From Proteiniclasticum sp043951855 (GTDB lineage: Bacteria > Bacillota > Clostridia > Clostridiales > Clostridiaceae), in contig NZ_JBINJW010000001.1 of assembly GCF_043951855.1 (NCBI RefSeq), positions 62,001-126,000 on the forward strand: a stretch of DNA of 64,000 nucleotides, in the 5' to 3' direction. Both the position numbers and the translations under genes were made by a program. Below are positions 9,258-17,989 of this stretch, piece by piece. The notes beneath the pieces were generated by a model. The model searched no databases, had not been told where the DNA came from, and saw only the letters and a list, made by a program, of their open reading frames with translations. The first letter of the stretch is position 1; every line of letters begins with the position of its first letter.

Positions 9258-9300
9258 GAACGATGTTCTATTTATAACACTTATTGTTCGTTCTTGTCAA
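9258..9300 (-). promoter_or_regulatory. Promoter of the purine permease gene with a PurBox-like inverted repeat
   Basis: On the minus strand TTGACA (9295-9300) is followed 17-18 nt later by TTATAA/TATAAA (9271-9277), a good sigma-A promoter. CGAACAATAA (9281-9290) lies in the spacer, and the inverted copy TCGTTCAAT (9255-9263) lies just past the -10. CGAACA resembles the core of the Bacillus PurR box, but the match is partial, so a purine-responsive operator is only suggested. Confidence 0.5.
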
Positions 9301-9673
9301 TATTTTTTCACTCTCATAACTTATATCATTCGTTATTTTTAGCGTGCCCTAGCGAATACGTTCATTCTGGATCCTATTCATGAACACGCCGAATACAAAT
9401 TCTCTCGTGAATGAATCCTGCTGATACATCTGACAGAAAACTTTTGGCGTTTCAATCATATTGCTCCATGCATGGATAAATTCGGAACCTTAGAGCCACC
9501 AGTACTGATTAATTTAGATGTACTCAGCCTAGTCCCAGATTAGATTTTCTGCAATAAATCTCCATAGCAGACTCACCGATAGAATAGATATGGTGAACCA
9601 TGCCAGAAGTAGCGTCATAATCATTGTATTGTATAATTAAAGAATGATGATTAATGTATTGGAGGAGATAGAA
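9301..9673. other. Intergenic region between divergent permease and MGMT genes
   Basis: This stretch is AT-rich with no protein-like reading frame, RNA gene or strong hairpin that I can see. It should contain the plus-strand promoter for the MGMT-family gene, but I see no clear consensus pair. Confidence 0.4.
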
Positions 9674-9982
9674 ATGAAGCGTATTTTGGATGAGGCACTT
9701 ATTTATGAAATACTGTCAGTGGTTGAAGAGATTCCTGAAGGAAAAGTCGCTACCTACGGCCAGATTGCCAGATTAATCGGTAGAGAGAAAAACGCTAGAC
9801 TTGTAGGAAAAGTATTGAGCATGTCGGAATTCTACGGCAGCTATCCCTGCCACAGAGTGGTCAACCATAATGGAAGACTGGCTCCAAGTTGGGCTGAGCA
9901 AAAGCTTCTTCTGGAAGAAGAGGAGGTGCCCATGAAGGATGATACTCATGTGGACCTTGCACTGTGCCGCTGGGACTGCTGA
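9674..9982 (+). CDS. MGMT-family (O6-alkylguanine transferase-like) protein
   Basis: This 102-residue protein corresponds to the DNA-binding/active-site domain of O6-alkylguanine-DNA alkyltransferases, without the N-terminal domain. It shows VPxGKVATYGQIA-like helix-turn-helix sequence (residues 21-32) and the active-site motif YPCHRVV with its cysteine (near residue 57). Short alkyltransferase-like proteins often replace this Cys with Trp; here Cys is kept, so alkyl transfer is possible. The start at 9674 has GGAGGAG just upstream. It stands alone between two intergenic regions. Confidence 0.88.
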   Translation: MKRILDEALIYEILSVVEEIPEGKVATYGQIARLIGREKNARLVGKVLSMSEFYGSYPCHRVVNHNGRLAPSWAEQKLLLEEEEVPMKDDTHVDLALCRWDC

Positions 9983-10015
9983 TTCAATCGCAGCGCAAAT
10001 GACTGGAAAACTTTT

Positions 10016-10217
10016 TCAGAATTTCAGTCGAAGCATCCTGTCCAAAGCTCTTCCAATTACAATGAACAGGACCCATGGAAGAAGAATGACCGGGTGAAAG
10101 AATACATAACCAGTGGAGACGTTGTATTGTTCTGGTGTATACCAGTTGTAGTTCCATGGATGAATATCCAAGGAATGAAAAAACGCTCCCCAGCTGTACT
10201 CTGTAGACGCACCAATC
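10016..10217 (-). pseudogene. Possible 3' remnant of a membrane protein gene
   Basis: The minus strand holds an open stretch whose last 65 or so codons read like a membrane protein end (aromatic-rich segment, then FFHPVILLPWVLFIVIG, then a basic tail). Upstream it runs into the start region of the opposite-strand aldo/keto reductase and has no ribosome site or start codon of its own. It may be a decayed gene fragment, or simply a chance open frame. Confidence 0.25.
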
Positions 10218-10277
10218 TTGATCCGTGTATATGATATACTACATATAGAAATACATCGCTTACTATGGAGGTTGAAA

Positions 10278-11132
10278 ATGGAGAAAAAACTGAAACTGAA
10301 TGATGGTACAGTAATGCCCATACTGGGCCAAGGCGCCTGGTACATGGGCGAGAACCCCAGTCGTCGCCAGGAAGAAATCGATGCACTGCGTCTAGGGGTC
10401 CAAAGCGGCATGACCCTTATTGACACGGCAGAAATGTATGGAGAAGGACTGTCAGAGATTCTTGTTGGAGAAGCCATCAAAGAATTCAGACGAGAAGATC
10501 TCTTTCTCGTATCCAAAGTCTATCCGCACAATGCAGGTCGAAAAAACATCTTTCACTCCCTGAAAAAGAGTCTGGAAAGACTCGATACGCTATACCTGGA
10601 TCTTTACCTCCTCCATTGGCGGGGAAGCGTACCTCTGTCGGAAACCGTCGACTGCATGGAAGAGCTGAAAGCGGAAGGACTCATAAAAAACTGGGGTGTC
10701 TCGAATTTTGATACAGCGGATATGAAGGAGCTCCTCTCCCTTCCCCATGGAGACCAGTGCAGAGTGAATCAGGTGCTGTACAATCTGGGCTCACGAGGCG
10801 TGGAATATGATCTGCTTCCCTATATGCGATCCAAGGGTATTGCTCTCATGGCCTATTGCCCCTTAGCCCATGATGACAGAACCAGAAGAACAATCACAAA
10901 TGAACCTGAAATCAGGAGTCTCTCTGAAAGACTGGACATCACGCCAGAACAGCTGATGCTCTCCTTTCTGCTGGCACAGGAGCATGTCTGTGCCATTCCA
11001 AAGGCTTCCTCCCCGCAGCATGTTAGAGAAAATGCGGTTGCACTAAAGATTGAATTAGGTGAAGCGGACCTGAGACTTCTGGATTCCAGCTTTCCTGCTC
11101 CGACCAGAAAGGTCTTTCTGGACATGCTCTAA
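10278..11132 (+). CDS. Aldo/keto reductase
   Basis: This 284-residue protein is a cytosolic NAD(P)H-dependent carbonyl reductase of the AKR superfamily. The catalytic tetrad is visible: Asp in DTAEMYGEG (near residue 52), Tyr in the same motif, Lys in LVSKVYP (near residue 82) and His in LLHWRG (near residue 113). The C-terminal AIPKASSP motif near residue 240 binds the cofactor phosphate. The start at 10278 has GGAGG 8 nt upstream. It is followed by a strong terminator, so it is probably a single-gene transcript. The physiological substrate cannot be read from sequence. Confidence 0.93.
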   Translation: MEKKLKLNDGTVMPILGQGAWYMGENPSRRQEEIDALRLGVQSGMTLIDTAEMYGEGLSEILVGEAIKEFRREDLFLVSKVYPHNAGRKNIFHSLKKSLERLDTLYLDLYLLHWRGSVPLSETVDCMEELKAEGLIKNWGVSNFDTADMKELLSLPHGDQCRVNQVLYNLGSRGVEYDLLPYMRSKGIALMAYCPLAHDDRTRRTITNEPEIRSLSERLDITPEQLMLSFLLAQEHVCAIPKASSPQHVRENAVALKIELGEADLRLLDSSFPAPTRKVFLDML

Positions 11133-11168
11133 CCATCAATACCTGTACAGGATAATTGAAAACGACGA

Positions 11169-11216
11169 AAGAACCGGAAACTGCAAGGAACTCCTACTGC
11201 AGTTTCCGGTTCTTTT
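11169..11216 (+). terminator. Strong rho-independent terminator after the aldo/keto reductase gene
   Basis: A perfect 17-bp inverted repeat (AAGAACCGGAAACTGCA and its complement) with a 12-nt loop is followed by TTTTC on the plus strand. The minus strand continues into TTTCGTCGTTTTC, so it may also end the AhpD-like gene transcript coming from the right. Confidence 0.85.
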
Positions 11217-11289
11217 CACTTTACTAACTGATTGGCACTGTCCTATTTCCTGCCTGCACAGACCCCTTGCAGAGAGAAGGGCTTCCACT

Positions 11290-11868
11290 TCATCTGGCGA
11301 AGGATCCTTTCAATAGGGCATGGGGCAAGGCAAAAACCATGAAGACAGGCTGCACAAGAAGCATGCTGATCTCATAAAACAGAGTGCTGTTCTCGTATGC
11401 ATGGCCCTTCACTCTTCTTAGTAAAGCACTTAATGGAATCCCGGAGATATTCCCCATCATCATCACTGTGATTGCAGCTTTCATGATGCGGGCTTTCTCC
11501 GCTCCATACTCCCTTTCTAACCGCTCATAGGTTTCAGGGTCAGGATTACCCATGGTGTCTGCCACATGCTGGGCATAGAGGATGCCGATGGCTTCCTCCT
11601 CTTTCACAAAGGCTTCCGAACCAGACAGAAAAGAGCTGATTTCCTCTCGGGTGAAACCTTCCTTCAGCGCCATCTGGGTATGGGCATAAGAACAGACTTC
11701 GCACCCATTGACTTCCGTTGTTGCCAGCATGAGCTTTTCGATAAACTTCTGATCCACGATCTTCTTCCTTCTGTTCTTTGAAAGCTTCGGAATGGAAAGA
11801 TATCCATTCACAAAAGCCCCATAAAGCTGCCCCATGGTATATTTCTTTTTCAGCTGATTTCCAAACAT
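11290..11868 (-). CDS. AhpD/carboxymuconolactone decarboxylase-family protein
   Basis: This 192-residue protein carries the AhpD-type redox motif CEVCSYAHT (near residue 56): two cysteines and a nearby histidine in an all-helical fold. Related proteins reduce peroxides or peroxiredoxin partners through the CxxC pair. The C-terminal 40 residues are hydrophobic and not part of the core domain, so membrane association is possible. The ATG is preceded by GAGGGAG. No partner peroxiredoxin is encoded nearby. Substrate and partner are unknown. Confidence 0.85.
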   Translation of the reverse strand: MFGNQLKKKYTMGQLYGAFVNGYLSIPKLSKNRRKKIVDQKFIEKLMLATTEVNGCEVCSYAHTQMALKEGFTREEISSFLSGSEAFVKEEEAIGILYAQHVADTMGNPDPETYERLEREYGAEKARIMKAAITVMMMGNISGIPLSALLRRVKGHAYENSTLFYEISMLLVQPVFMVFALPHALLKGSFAR

Positions 11869-12014
11869 TTTTCTCCCTCTATTTCCTCTTCTACTTCATA
11901 ATGATTCTTTCTCCATTATCGCATAGTAGCAGTTCAATCGAAACTCACGAAAGAGATACTGTCTGCTGTGGAGAATCCCAGCCATTTCCTGCATGAAGCA
12001 CCTCATTTTTATGA

Positions 12015-13334
12015 TCAAGTTGCCTCTAGGCCCCTTGCTGCTCTGCATGTTTTATCATAGAGATCTCTGAATATATTGTCCGGATCTGTTTTCTTCTTCA
12101 CTGCCTCATAATGGTCCTTGTTGAAGATCTGCCAGAACTCATCTTCCGTATATAGATTCGTGGAAATGAGTGTTTTGATGGCTCCGATCTCTTTCAGCTC
12201 CTTTTCAATGAGATTGTAATAATACTCCGGATTCTCTCTGCGCAGCCCGTATAAAGCGATATCAAGAAAGAGTTCATCCTGCACATCTTTCAGAAAGTCC
12301 TCTGCAATCCATTCATATCGATGCACCACCTTATAGGGAACACACCATAGAGGAAAATGATTCACTTCCTTTATGTACCATTCCATGAAATCCTCCATTC
12401 TGGAAAAAGGAATGAACGTATCCACAGTGACCGGAATCTGTTTGTCTGACAGGATTTTTCTGAAGATCGAAGCCGCTCTTAAGGTGACATTGGAACTGGT
12501 GATTCTTCCGAAAAACAGCCTGAAAACAAAGGACTTCGGATAAACATTTGTGACCCCATTGTTGTATCTGAAAAAATAATCCGGCGTGGTAAGGTAATCT
12601 TCTGTCCGCTCTCTTGTGCTTATATAATAGATTCTGGTCCAGTCGTAATTATGGGTATAGGGCGCATCATCCACAAATCTTCCTTCACTGATCACATATT
12701 CTACAGGAGAATGGATGATGCCATCCATGAAATCAAGATCCTTCTTTTCATAATGCTCCCATATGGCTGCTTTATAGTCTTCCAGACTTTTGTATTTCTG
12801 ATATGTTACTTTGACATATTTCTTGGCAGGCAGCACGCTGAATGTCAGCTTTGTTATGATGCCTAAGGTGCCGAATGTTCCGTGCATCATCTGGAAAATC
12901 AGATTGTTCTCGTTCTCCGGTGTACAGACCAGTACATCTCCCTTGGCAGTGACCACTTCGTACTCCAGGCAGCTGTCATGAAATCCACCATACTTGTATG
13001 ACATGGACTCAATGGAGCAGCCTGCTACGGCACCTCCGATGGTGATGGTCTTCAGTTCAGAAACCACCTGAGGCACCAGGTTATACTCCATGAGGGCATC
13101 GACGAGTTTTTCAAAAGTTACGCCTGGCTCCGCTGTGCAGATTCTCTTCTCCGGATCGATTTCCAGTATTTCATCAAAATCGCTGATATCCAGTTTTTCG
13201 TCTGTATATTTCTTGTCTGCTGGTTTGGGCACCACATGGGAGACCGTTCTCTTTTTCAGCGTAAGAGGCTTTTTCCCCTCTCTTATCTTCAGCTGCTCAG
13301 TAATTCTCTTCAGCTTCTTTTCATGTACGTTCAT
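12015..13334 (-). CDS. FAD-binding oxidoreductase (FAD_binding_4, DHCR24/DprE1-like)
   Basis: This 439-residue flavoprotein has a PCMH-type FAD domain in its first half. The motifs include EPGVTFEKLVDAL near residue 85, TIGGAVAGCSIESMSYKYG near residue 110, and GTFGTLGIIT near residue 155. The overall layout is closest to the delta-24 sterol reductase/DprE1 group, which reduces or oxidises hydrophobic or polyprenyl-linked substrates. The start at 13334 (MNVHEKK) has an AGGAG about 11 nt upstream; another ATG lies 24 bp further up. The substrate is not known. Confidence 0.85.
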   Translation of the reverse strand: MNVHEKKLKRITEQLKIREGKKPLTLKKRTVSHVVPKPADKKYTDEKLDISDFDEILEIDPEKRICTAEPGVTFEKLVDALMEYNLVPQVVSELKTITIGGAVAGCSIESMSYKYGGFHDSCLEYEVVTAKGDVLVCTPENENNLIFQMMHGTFGTLGIITKLTFSVLPAKKYVKVTYQKYKSLEDYKAAIWEHYEKKDLDFMDGIIHSPVEYVISEGRFVDDAPYTHNYDWTRIYYISTRERTEDYLTTPDYFFRYNNGVTNVYPKSFVFRLFFGRITSSNVTLRAASIFRKILSDKQIPVTVDTFIPFSRMEDFMEWYIKEVNHFPLWCVPYKVVHRYEWIAEDFLKDVQDELFLDIALYGLRRENPEYYYNLIEKELKEIGAIKTLISTNLYTEDEFWQIFNKDHYEAVKKKTDPDNIFRDLYDKTCRAARGLEAT

Positions 13335-13446
13335 TTTTAAATCAGCTCCTGACCACATACCATCATGGTGATATCACTTCACAGCCTCGCTTCCACGTCT
13401 ATCTTCTCTTATATTCTAGCACTTCCTCCTCATACATTACAGCTCT

Positions 13447-13809
13447 TCAGTGTTCTCCACATTCATCATGGTGCTGGTGCTCCCGGCATACAGAACCAGT
13501 TGATTTCAGCTTTCCCGTGAGATAGTCAAGGGCAGCGGATTGCACATTTCCTTTTGCGCCGACAATCACTTCAATATTCTTTTCATTGAAAATATCAATG
13601 GCACCACCACCCATACCACCAGATATGATGACATGAGCACCCAGATCATACAGAAAATTAGGCAGAAATCCTGGTCTATGGCCTGGATAGGGTATGGACT
13701 CTCTTTTCGTGATCTGATCAGACTCCGTTTCAAAGATAGTAAAGTTCTGGCAATGTCCGAAATGCTCTGCAACTACTTCATTTTCACTGGCTACTGCTAT
13801 TTTAATCAT
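13447..13809 (-). CDS. NifX/NifB C-terminal-like (dinitrogenase FeMo-cofactor) protein
   Basis: This 120-residue protein has the Nitro_FeMo-Co fold: MIKIAVASENEVVAEHFGHC at the N-terminus and ISGGMGGGAIDIF near residue 62, ending in a His/Cys-rich tail (CREHQHHDECGEH). Such proteins bind iron-sulfur or iron-molybdenum precursors in nitrogen fixation. In non-fixing anaerobes they travel with MinD/Mrp-type ATPases, as here, where their job is unknown. It is the last gene of a five-gene minus-strand operon. GGAGGAAG precedes the ATG. Confidence 0.88.
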   Translation of the reverse strand: MIKIAVASENEVVAEHFGHCQNFTIFETESDQITKRESIPYPGHRPGFLPNFLYDLGAHVIISGGMGGGAIDIFNEKNIEVIVGAKGNVQSAALDYLTGKLKSTGSVCREHQHHDECGEH

Positions 13810-13887
13810 ATTGTTCTTCCTCCAATTTTTCTTCTGACAGCTCTCCTGCCAGAAACATCTATTCCCGTCTTTGTTCTCTATTCTGAA

Positions 13888-14751
13888 CTACTCAAAAAGT
13901 ATTTTCATAGTCTCTGCATAAACCTCTTGTACCGCGTTGCCAGAAGGGCATAAAACCTCAGCAATGCTCTTCCCGCTGTTGATGGCTCTTACTGCTTCCA
14001 GATCGTATGGTATGACGCCTGCAAAGGAAAGATTGTTTTCTCTGCAGAACCGCTGAATTCTTTCGGAATTTACAGCGTTTGTATCATACTTATTGATGCA
14101 TACAGCGGTTTTCGTTCCAAATGACACTGCCGTTTTGACGATTCTTTCCAGATCGCTGATTCCTGAAATGGAAGGTTCCGCAACAATCAGAACCATATCC
14201 ACTCCGCTGATGGAGGCGATCACGGGACATCCTATGCCAGGTGACCCGTCAATCACCGCCAGTTCAGCTTTACCTGCCGCAGACTTCATCTGTTTCTTTA
14301 CTTCGCTCACAAGCATACCGGAAGTTCCGCTGCCCATTTTCAGCTGCGCTGTGGAGAAGATCGCATTTTGGTTCTGATAAAGCTTCATTTCTCCATCCAC
14401 TGCGGGTTTTAATGTGATCGCTTCAGCCGGACACACCAGAGCGCATACCCCGCATCCTTCACATACGAAGGGATTGACTTCATACGTCTTATCATAGGAT
14501 ATGGCATCAAACCTGCAGCTTCTGCTGCATAGACCACATCCTACGCAAAGGTCCTGATGAATTTCCGCTTTCGGCAGTCCATAATAGTCCTTTATCTCAG
14601 GAAGTACACTCTGCTCCGTAATGAGATGAAGATTCGGTGCATCCACATCACAGTCCGCGTAAGCCTGTGCTTCTGATAGTTTGATGAATGCACTGGCTAC
14701 AGTCGTTTTTCCTGTTCCCCCTTTACCGCTAAGAATGAGTAGCTGCTTCAT
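13888..14751 (-). CDS. MinD/Mrp-family ATPase with two 4Fe-4S clusters (copy 2)
   Basis: This 287-residue P-loop protein starts with the deviant Walker A motif SGKGGTGKTT (residues 8-17). A ferredoxin-type insert follows at about residues 65-110, with two CxxCxxxC sets: CVGCGLCSRSC and CEGCGVCALVC. Relatives (CooC/Mrp/NBP35-like) load metal or Fe-S clusters in an ATP-dependent way. It is a paralogue of the gene upstream and overlaps its end by 23 bp. A GGGGGAGG ribosome site precedes the ATG. The client is unknown, and NifX-like partners on both sides suggest Fe-S or molybdenum cofactor handling. Confidence 0.9.
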   Translation of the reverse strand: MKQLLILSGKGGTGKTTVASAFIKLSEAQAYADCDVDAPNLHLITEQSVLPEIKDYYGLPKAEIHQDLCVGCGLCSRSCRFDAISYDKTYEVNPFVCEGCGVCALVCPAEAITLKPAVDGEMKLYQNQNAIFSTAQLKMGSGTSGMLVSEVKKQMKSAAGKAELAVIDGSPGIGCPVIASISGVDMVLIVAEPSISGISDLERIVKTAVSFGTKTAVCINKYDTNAVNSERIQRFCRENNLSFAGVIPYDLEAVRAINSGKSIAEVLCPSGNAVQEVYAETMKILFE

Positions 14752-15586
14752 ACTGCACCTCCCCCTTCACCGTTTCCAGCAGTTCTGAAAACAGATGGTG
14801 ATACTTCTCATCTTTTCTTACGGCGACTTCCGCATTGGAATTCAGAAGTCCAAGCTGCTTGTCGAAGGGAATTCTGCCAAGCACCTTGATGTCATGATCC
14901 TTGCAGAACTTCTCTGCAGGATTCTCATCCTCCAGACATTTATTCAGTACTGCTCCAAAAGGTTTATGAAACAGTTTGACCAGATCATACACCATATTAA
15001 GATTATGCACTCCGAAGACTGTGGGTTCTGCCACAAGAATGCAGTAATCCGCTTCTCTGATGCTTTCCATGACCATACAGGAGCTGCCCGGAGGACAGTC
15101 TATGATGCTGAGTTCATCGGCCTTTACCTCACTTGTTTCCAGAAGTCTTTTGATGATGGGTACACCTGATGCTTCTCCTACATTCAGCATTCCTGAATGC
15201 ACACTGACGTTATCAGATATTCCTCTACTGATCCTCCCGACAATCTTGTTTCTTTCTGTCAGTGCCTGATGAGGACAGACCATGACGCATCCCCCGCAGG
15301 AATGACATACATCGTCAAAAACAATCAGCCTGTCCTTCACATAGGCAAGGGCATTGAATCTGCAGAATTCTGTGCATTTTCTGCATCCATCGCATAATGC
15401 GGGATCCACTTGAGGGATGCTCACAAAGACGTCTTCCTCCCGAATGCCTTCAGGTTTGAAAAACAGATGTCCATTGGGTTCTTCCACATCACAGTCCACA
15501 TAGGACGCATCTGCCGCTGCAGCCAGGTTCACGGATACCATGGTTTTTCCTGTGCCGCCTTTTCCGCTTAGTACTGCAATTCTCAT
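14729..15586 (-). CDS. MinD/Mrp-family ATPase with two 4Fe-4S clusters (copy 1)
   Basis: This 285-residue paralogue of the following gene has Walker A SGKGGTGKT (residues 7-15) and DCDVEEPNG near residue 31. Its two ferredoxin-like clusters lie in CDGCRKCTEFC and CHSCGGCVMVC (about residues 63-103), and DCPPGSS near residue 160 is the Walker B/switch region. I choose the start at 15586, with GGAG just upstream; it lies one base after the stop of the NifX gene. Pairs of such ATPases probably form a heterodimer, but this is an inference. Confidence 0.9.
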   Translation of the reverse strand: MRIAVLSGKGGTGKTMVSVNLAAAADASYVDCDVEEPNGHLFFKPEGIREEDVFVSIPQVDPALCDGCRKCTEFCRFNALAYVKDRLIVFDDVCHSCGGCVMVCPHQALTERNKIVGRISRGISDNVSVHSGMLNVGEASGVPIIKRLLETSEVKADELSIIDCPPGSSCMVMESIREADYCILVAEPTVFGVHNLNMVYDLVKLFHKPFGAVLNKCLEDENPAEKFCKDHDIKVLGRIPFDKQLGLLNSNAEVAVRKDEKYHHLFSELLETVKGEVQYEAATHS

Positions 15587-15587
15587 T

Positions 15588-15956
15588 CTAGTTTTCTCCA
15601 TGCCCATGAAATCCAGGATGTGTTTCATGCAGTGGTGACAGCTCTTCTTCTAAAAATGCGGAAATGTTATCTGATACAGATGCTGAGCGTGTCTGATAGA
15701 TTGCAACATCGGATGAGGTAAGCACATCCGCCGCATTTTCTCCGCATCTTGGTGTAAGAAGAACGTGCGCTTTCTGGTCCACAATAGACTGAGCCGCTTT
15801 TATTCCCGCACCACCGGTACTCTCTACTGCACTGTTTTCAATGAATTCACTTTGTTTTGTCTCTGTATCATACATCAGGAAATAGGGTGTACGTCCAAAG
15901 GATGAACATACCCCTGTATCCGCATTTTTTTCATCAACTGGAATTGCAATTTTCAT
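15588..15956 (-). CDS. NifX/NifB C-terminal-like protein (first copy)
   Basis: This 122-residue protein of the dinitrogenase FeMo-cofactor family begins MKIAIPVDEKNADTGVCSSFG, has LLTPRCGENAADVL near residue 66, and ends in a short His-rich tail (HPGFHGHGEN). A second family member closes the same operon. It is followed within one base by the first Mrp ATPase, so the products probably act together. GGAGG precedes the ATG at good distance. Confidence 0.87.
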   Translation of the reverse strand: MKIAIPVDEKNADTGVCSSFGRTPYFLMYDTETKQSEFIENSAVESTGGAGIKAAQSIVDQKAHVLLTPRCGENAADVLTSSDVAIYQTRSASVSDNISAFLEEELSPLHETHPGFHGHGEN

Positions 15957-16142
15957 TAAGAAACCTCCATTATTATCTTACTTTCATTTTTCATTGTTTC
16001 TGTTCCCGATGGATTCTATTTTATCCATCACCTACTGCTCTAACTGTTTCTGCTCCTACTTCATTACAAAGCGCATACAGAGCATTCCTGATCCATAAGA
16101 AAGTCAGACCATTTCTCAGATTCTGAGACAATAATCCTGCTT

Positions 16143-16340
16143 TTATCTGTTCTCTGTATGGATCTGACCTCTATTGGATCGATTTCCTCTGCCATGCCCA
16201 TGGCCGAATCCTTTTTTCCGTGCAAGTCCCTGTCTGGGTCCTCCTTCTTTTTTATCGGCGTTGATCCCAGTGCAGATGCCTAAACCTCTACCTTCTACTG
16301 AACCATCCCCCATGGGGCCTGTTCCATCTCTATTTGCCAT
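16143..16340 (-). CDS. DUF5320-type small glycine-rich protein
   Basis: This 65-residue protein begins with RDGTGPMGDG and has GRGLGIC near residue 18, the signature of DUF5320 proteins, followed by a basic Gly/His/Arg tail. DUF5320 genes are regularly found beside NifX and Mrp-type ATPase genes in anaerobes, as here. Their biochemical role is unknown. It is the first gene of the operon, sits 40 bp downstream of the double-palindrome promoter, and has a strong GGGAGGAG ribosome site. Confidence 0.85.
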   Translation of the reverse strand: MANRDGTGPMGDGSVEGRGLGICTGINADKKEGGPRQGLARKKGFGHGHGRGNRSNRGQIHTENR

Positions 16341-16362
16341 GTTCTTCTCCTCCCTTTAGTTT

Positions 16363-16415
16363 ATGACATATGTCATTTACTCTATCATTATACACCTTTT
16401 ATGACATATGTCATT
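16363..16415 (-). promoter_or_regulatory. Promoter with twin 14-bp palindromic operators
   Basis: Two identical perfect palindromes ATGACATATGTCAT lie at 16363-16376 and 16401-16414, 38 bp centre to centre. On the minus strand TATAAT (16387-16392) sits between them, and ATGACA of the upstream copy forms a usable -35 with 16 bp spacing. One palindrome thus covers the -35 and the other covers the start site, which is a typical repressor layout. The regulator is not encoded in an obvious place nearby. Confidence 0.75.
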
Positions 16416-16520
16416 TACTTTTTTCATTTTTCCTGATTCTTTTCACAGATGCACTGGCGTCACCTTTCCGATTTCTGGAGCGAATGCTTCCATATCTTTT
16501 CTCTTCCAACGCAAAACAGA

Positions 16521-16560
16521 AAGCCCCTAGCATATCCTTTGATTGATATACCAAGGGCCT
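16521..16560 (-). terminator. Terminator after the tandem NTF2-like gene
   Basis: On the minus strand AGGCCCTTGGTATATC and its imperfect complement form a hairpin with an 8-nt loop, followed by CTTTCTGTTTTG. It lies 46 bp beyond the stop codon of the gene to the right. Confidence 0.65.
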
Positions 16561-16606
16561 ACCTTATTCTGAATTCTACGCATGACAGGTGGTCTTATTA
16601 ATTCGA

Positions 16607-17815
16607 TCAAAGGAGCGCTACTGCTCCTGTCTTCCCTTCCAGAATATAATTGAACGGGAGTGAAAACTGCAGATATCTGAAAAGCCATTTTCCGTTCTCT
16701 TTCACAAGTACGGCTTCAAATCTGAACGGCCATTTATACTCTTCTCCTCTGGCATTCTCTTTGAGCATCTCTGCTATACTCCTACGGATACGAAACAGTT
16801 TATCCTTATCGTCCATCTGAGAACTTTCGGTTTTTTTGATGAACGCTACCAGATGTTCCAGTGCTTCGCTTTCAGTGATCACTTTTCTGAAAACACCATG
16901 GGTGGCAATCCAGATGGCATCATGGGAAGAATTGACCAGACAGTTGTCATGATTGAGTTCAAATCCCTCAAAGCAGCTTCTATGTTTTCTGATCATAGAG
17001 TCTATTCCTTCTGGATCCATATATTGAGACTGATCTGTATCAATCACGAGCAGATCCTCTGAACTGAAATACTTCTCTCTTATAGTGCTTGGATCAGTCT
17101 CTTTATCCAAATAATCTTCTCCGAAATCATGAATGACGGATTGTATGTCCTTTTCATCCATCGATGCATTATGCTCAGCATATTTCTCCAGTTTCCTCGT
17201 TTCCTGATCAAAAATCTTCTGATCATACCCATATTCATCAAGCCGTACATCAGGAAGATGACCGACTACTGGTAGTGAAAACTGCAGCTGCCTGATTTTC
17301 CAGACACCCTTATTCTGTGTCAAGATGAAAGAGATCCGCAGATCCCATAAATAGTCTCGCACCTTGTCTTCCCACTGGCTCAATATATGAGCCAATGCCC
17401 AGTTGATGTCTGTGACCTTCATCCAATCCGGCCTTTTACTATCCAGAGATACTCCGTCAAAGCATTCTCTGATATAACCCAGGTATCCCGAATAGGCATC
17501 CTTGTCACTGGAAAAGGAATACTTCACAGAACCGGTTGTGTAGACGATGGCAGTCTCTCCAAATATAATCATCTCTGCTTCATCGGCATTCATCCTCATG
17601 TCACCCCAATACTTCCAGTCACTGATGAATAGTTCTTTCACCTCATCAAAGCCCATACACCATTCACCGCTGCTTGTGCCGATCAGTACGATGTTTTCAT
17701 TCTGATCAAATAATTTTTCCATGAAGGAATCTGCCTTACTGATGTCCCTCTGTATGTATCCTTCCTGAAAATAATCCAGCAGTTCTCTGATTTCATGCCT
17801 GATCTGATTGTTCAT
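16607..17815 (-). CDS. Tandem NTF2/SnoaL-like domain protein
   Basis: This 402-residue protein appears to contain two copies of an NTF2-like (SnoaL/ketosteroid-isomerase-like) cone fold. Each half starts with a helical segment, has a GxxEWCMGFDEV-like or DPEGIDSMI-like strand, and ends with VWKIRQLQFSLPV (first half) or KWLFRYLQFSLPF (second half), which are clearly repeats of each other. Domains of this fold bind small hydrophobic ligands or act as enzymes, but no catalytic residues are recognisable. The ATG at 17815 is preferred over a GTG 9 bp upstream because GAGGTG is well spaced from it. The function is unknown. Confidence 0.75.
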   Translation of the reverse strand: MNNQIRHEIRELLDYFQEGYIQRDISKADSFMEKLFDQNENIVLIGTSSGEWCMGFDEVKELFISDWKYWGDMRMNADEAEMIIFGETAIVYTTGSVKYSFSSDKDAYSGYLGYIRECFDGVSLDSKRPDWMKVTDINWALAHILSQWEDKVRDYLWDLRISFILTQNKGVWKIRQLQFSLPVVGHLPDVRLDEYGYDQKIFDQETRKLEKYAEHNASMDEKDIQSVIHDFGEDYLDKETDPSTIREKYFSSEDLLVIDTDQSQYMDPEGIDSMIRKHRSCFEGFELNHDNCLVNSSHDAIWIATHGVFRKVITESEALEHLVAFIKKTESSQMDDKDKLFRIRRSIAEMLKENARGEEYKWPFRFEAVLVKENGKWLFRYLQFSLPFNYILEGKTGAVALL

Positions 17816-17989
17816 ATGTCTCACCTCTTTTCTTTTTCTTCACTTATTTACCCTTGCAGTTTCATCTCTCCGTATATCTGTTATGTCAAGATAATGATTA
17901 CGTTTTCATGGTAACTTAGTATATTTATGATGTCAATATAGTGCTTTTTATGCAGCAACAATCCAGTTACAATCAGGCAAAGAGAAAAA

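Noticed and set aside
9087..9264. Purine or xanthine riboswitch in the permease leader
   Set aside because: The conserved loop sequences of the purine riboswitch are absent on the minus strand, and no paired three-stem layout is visible.
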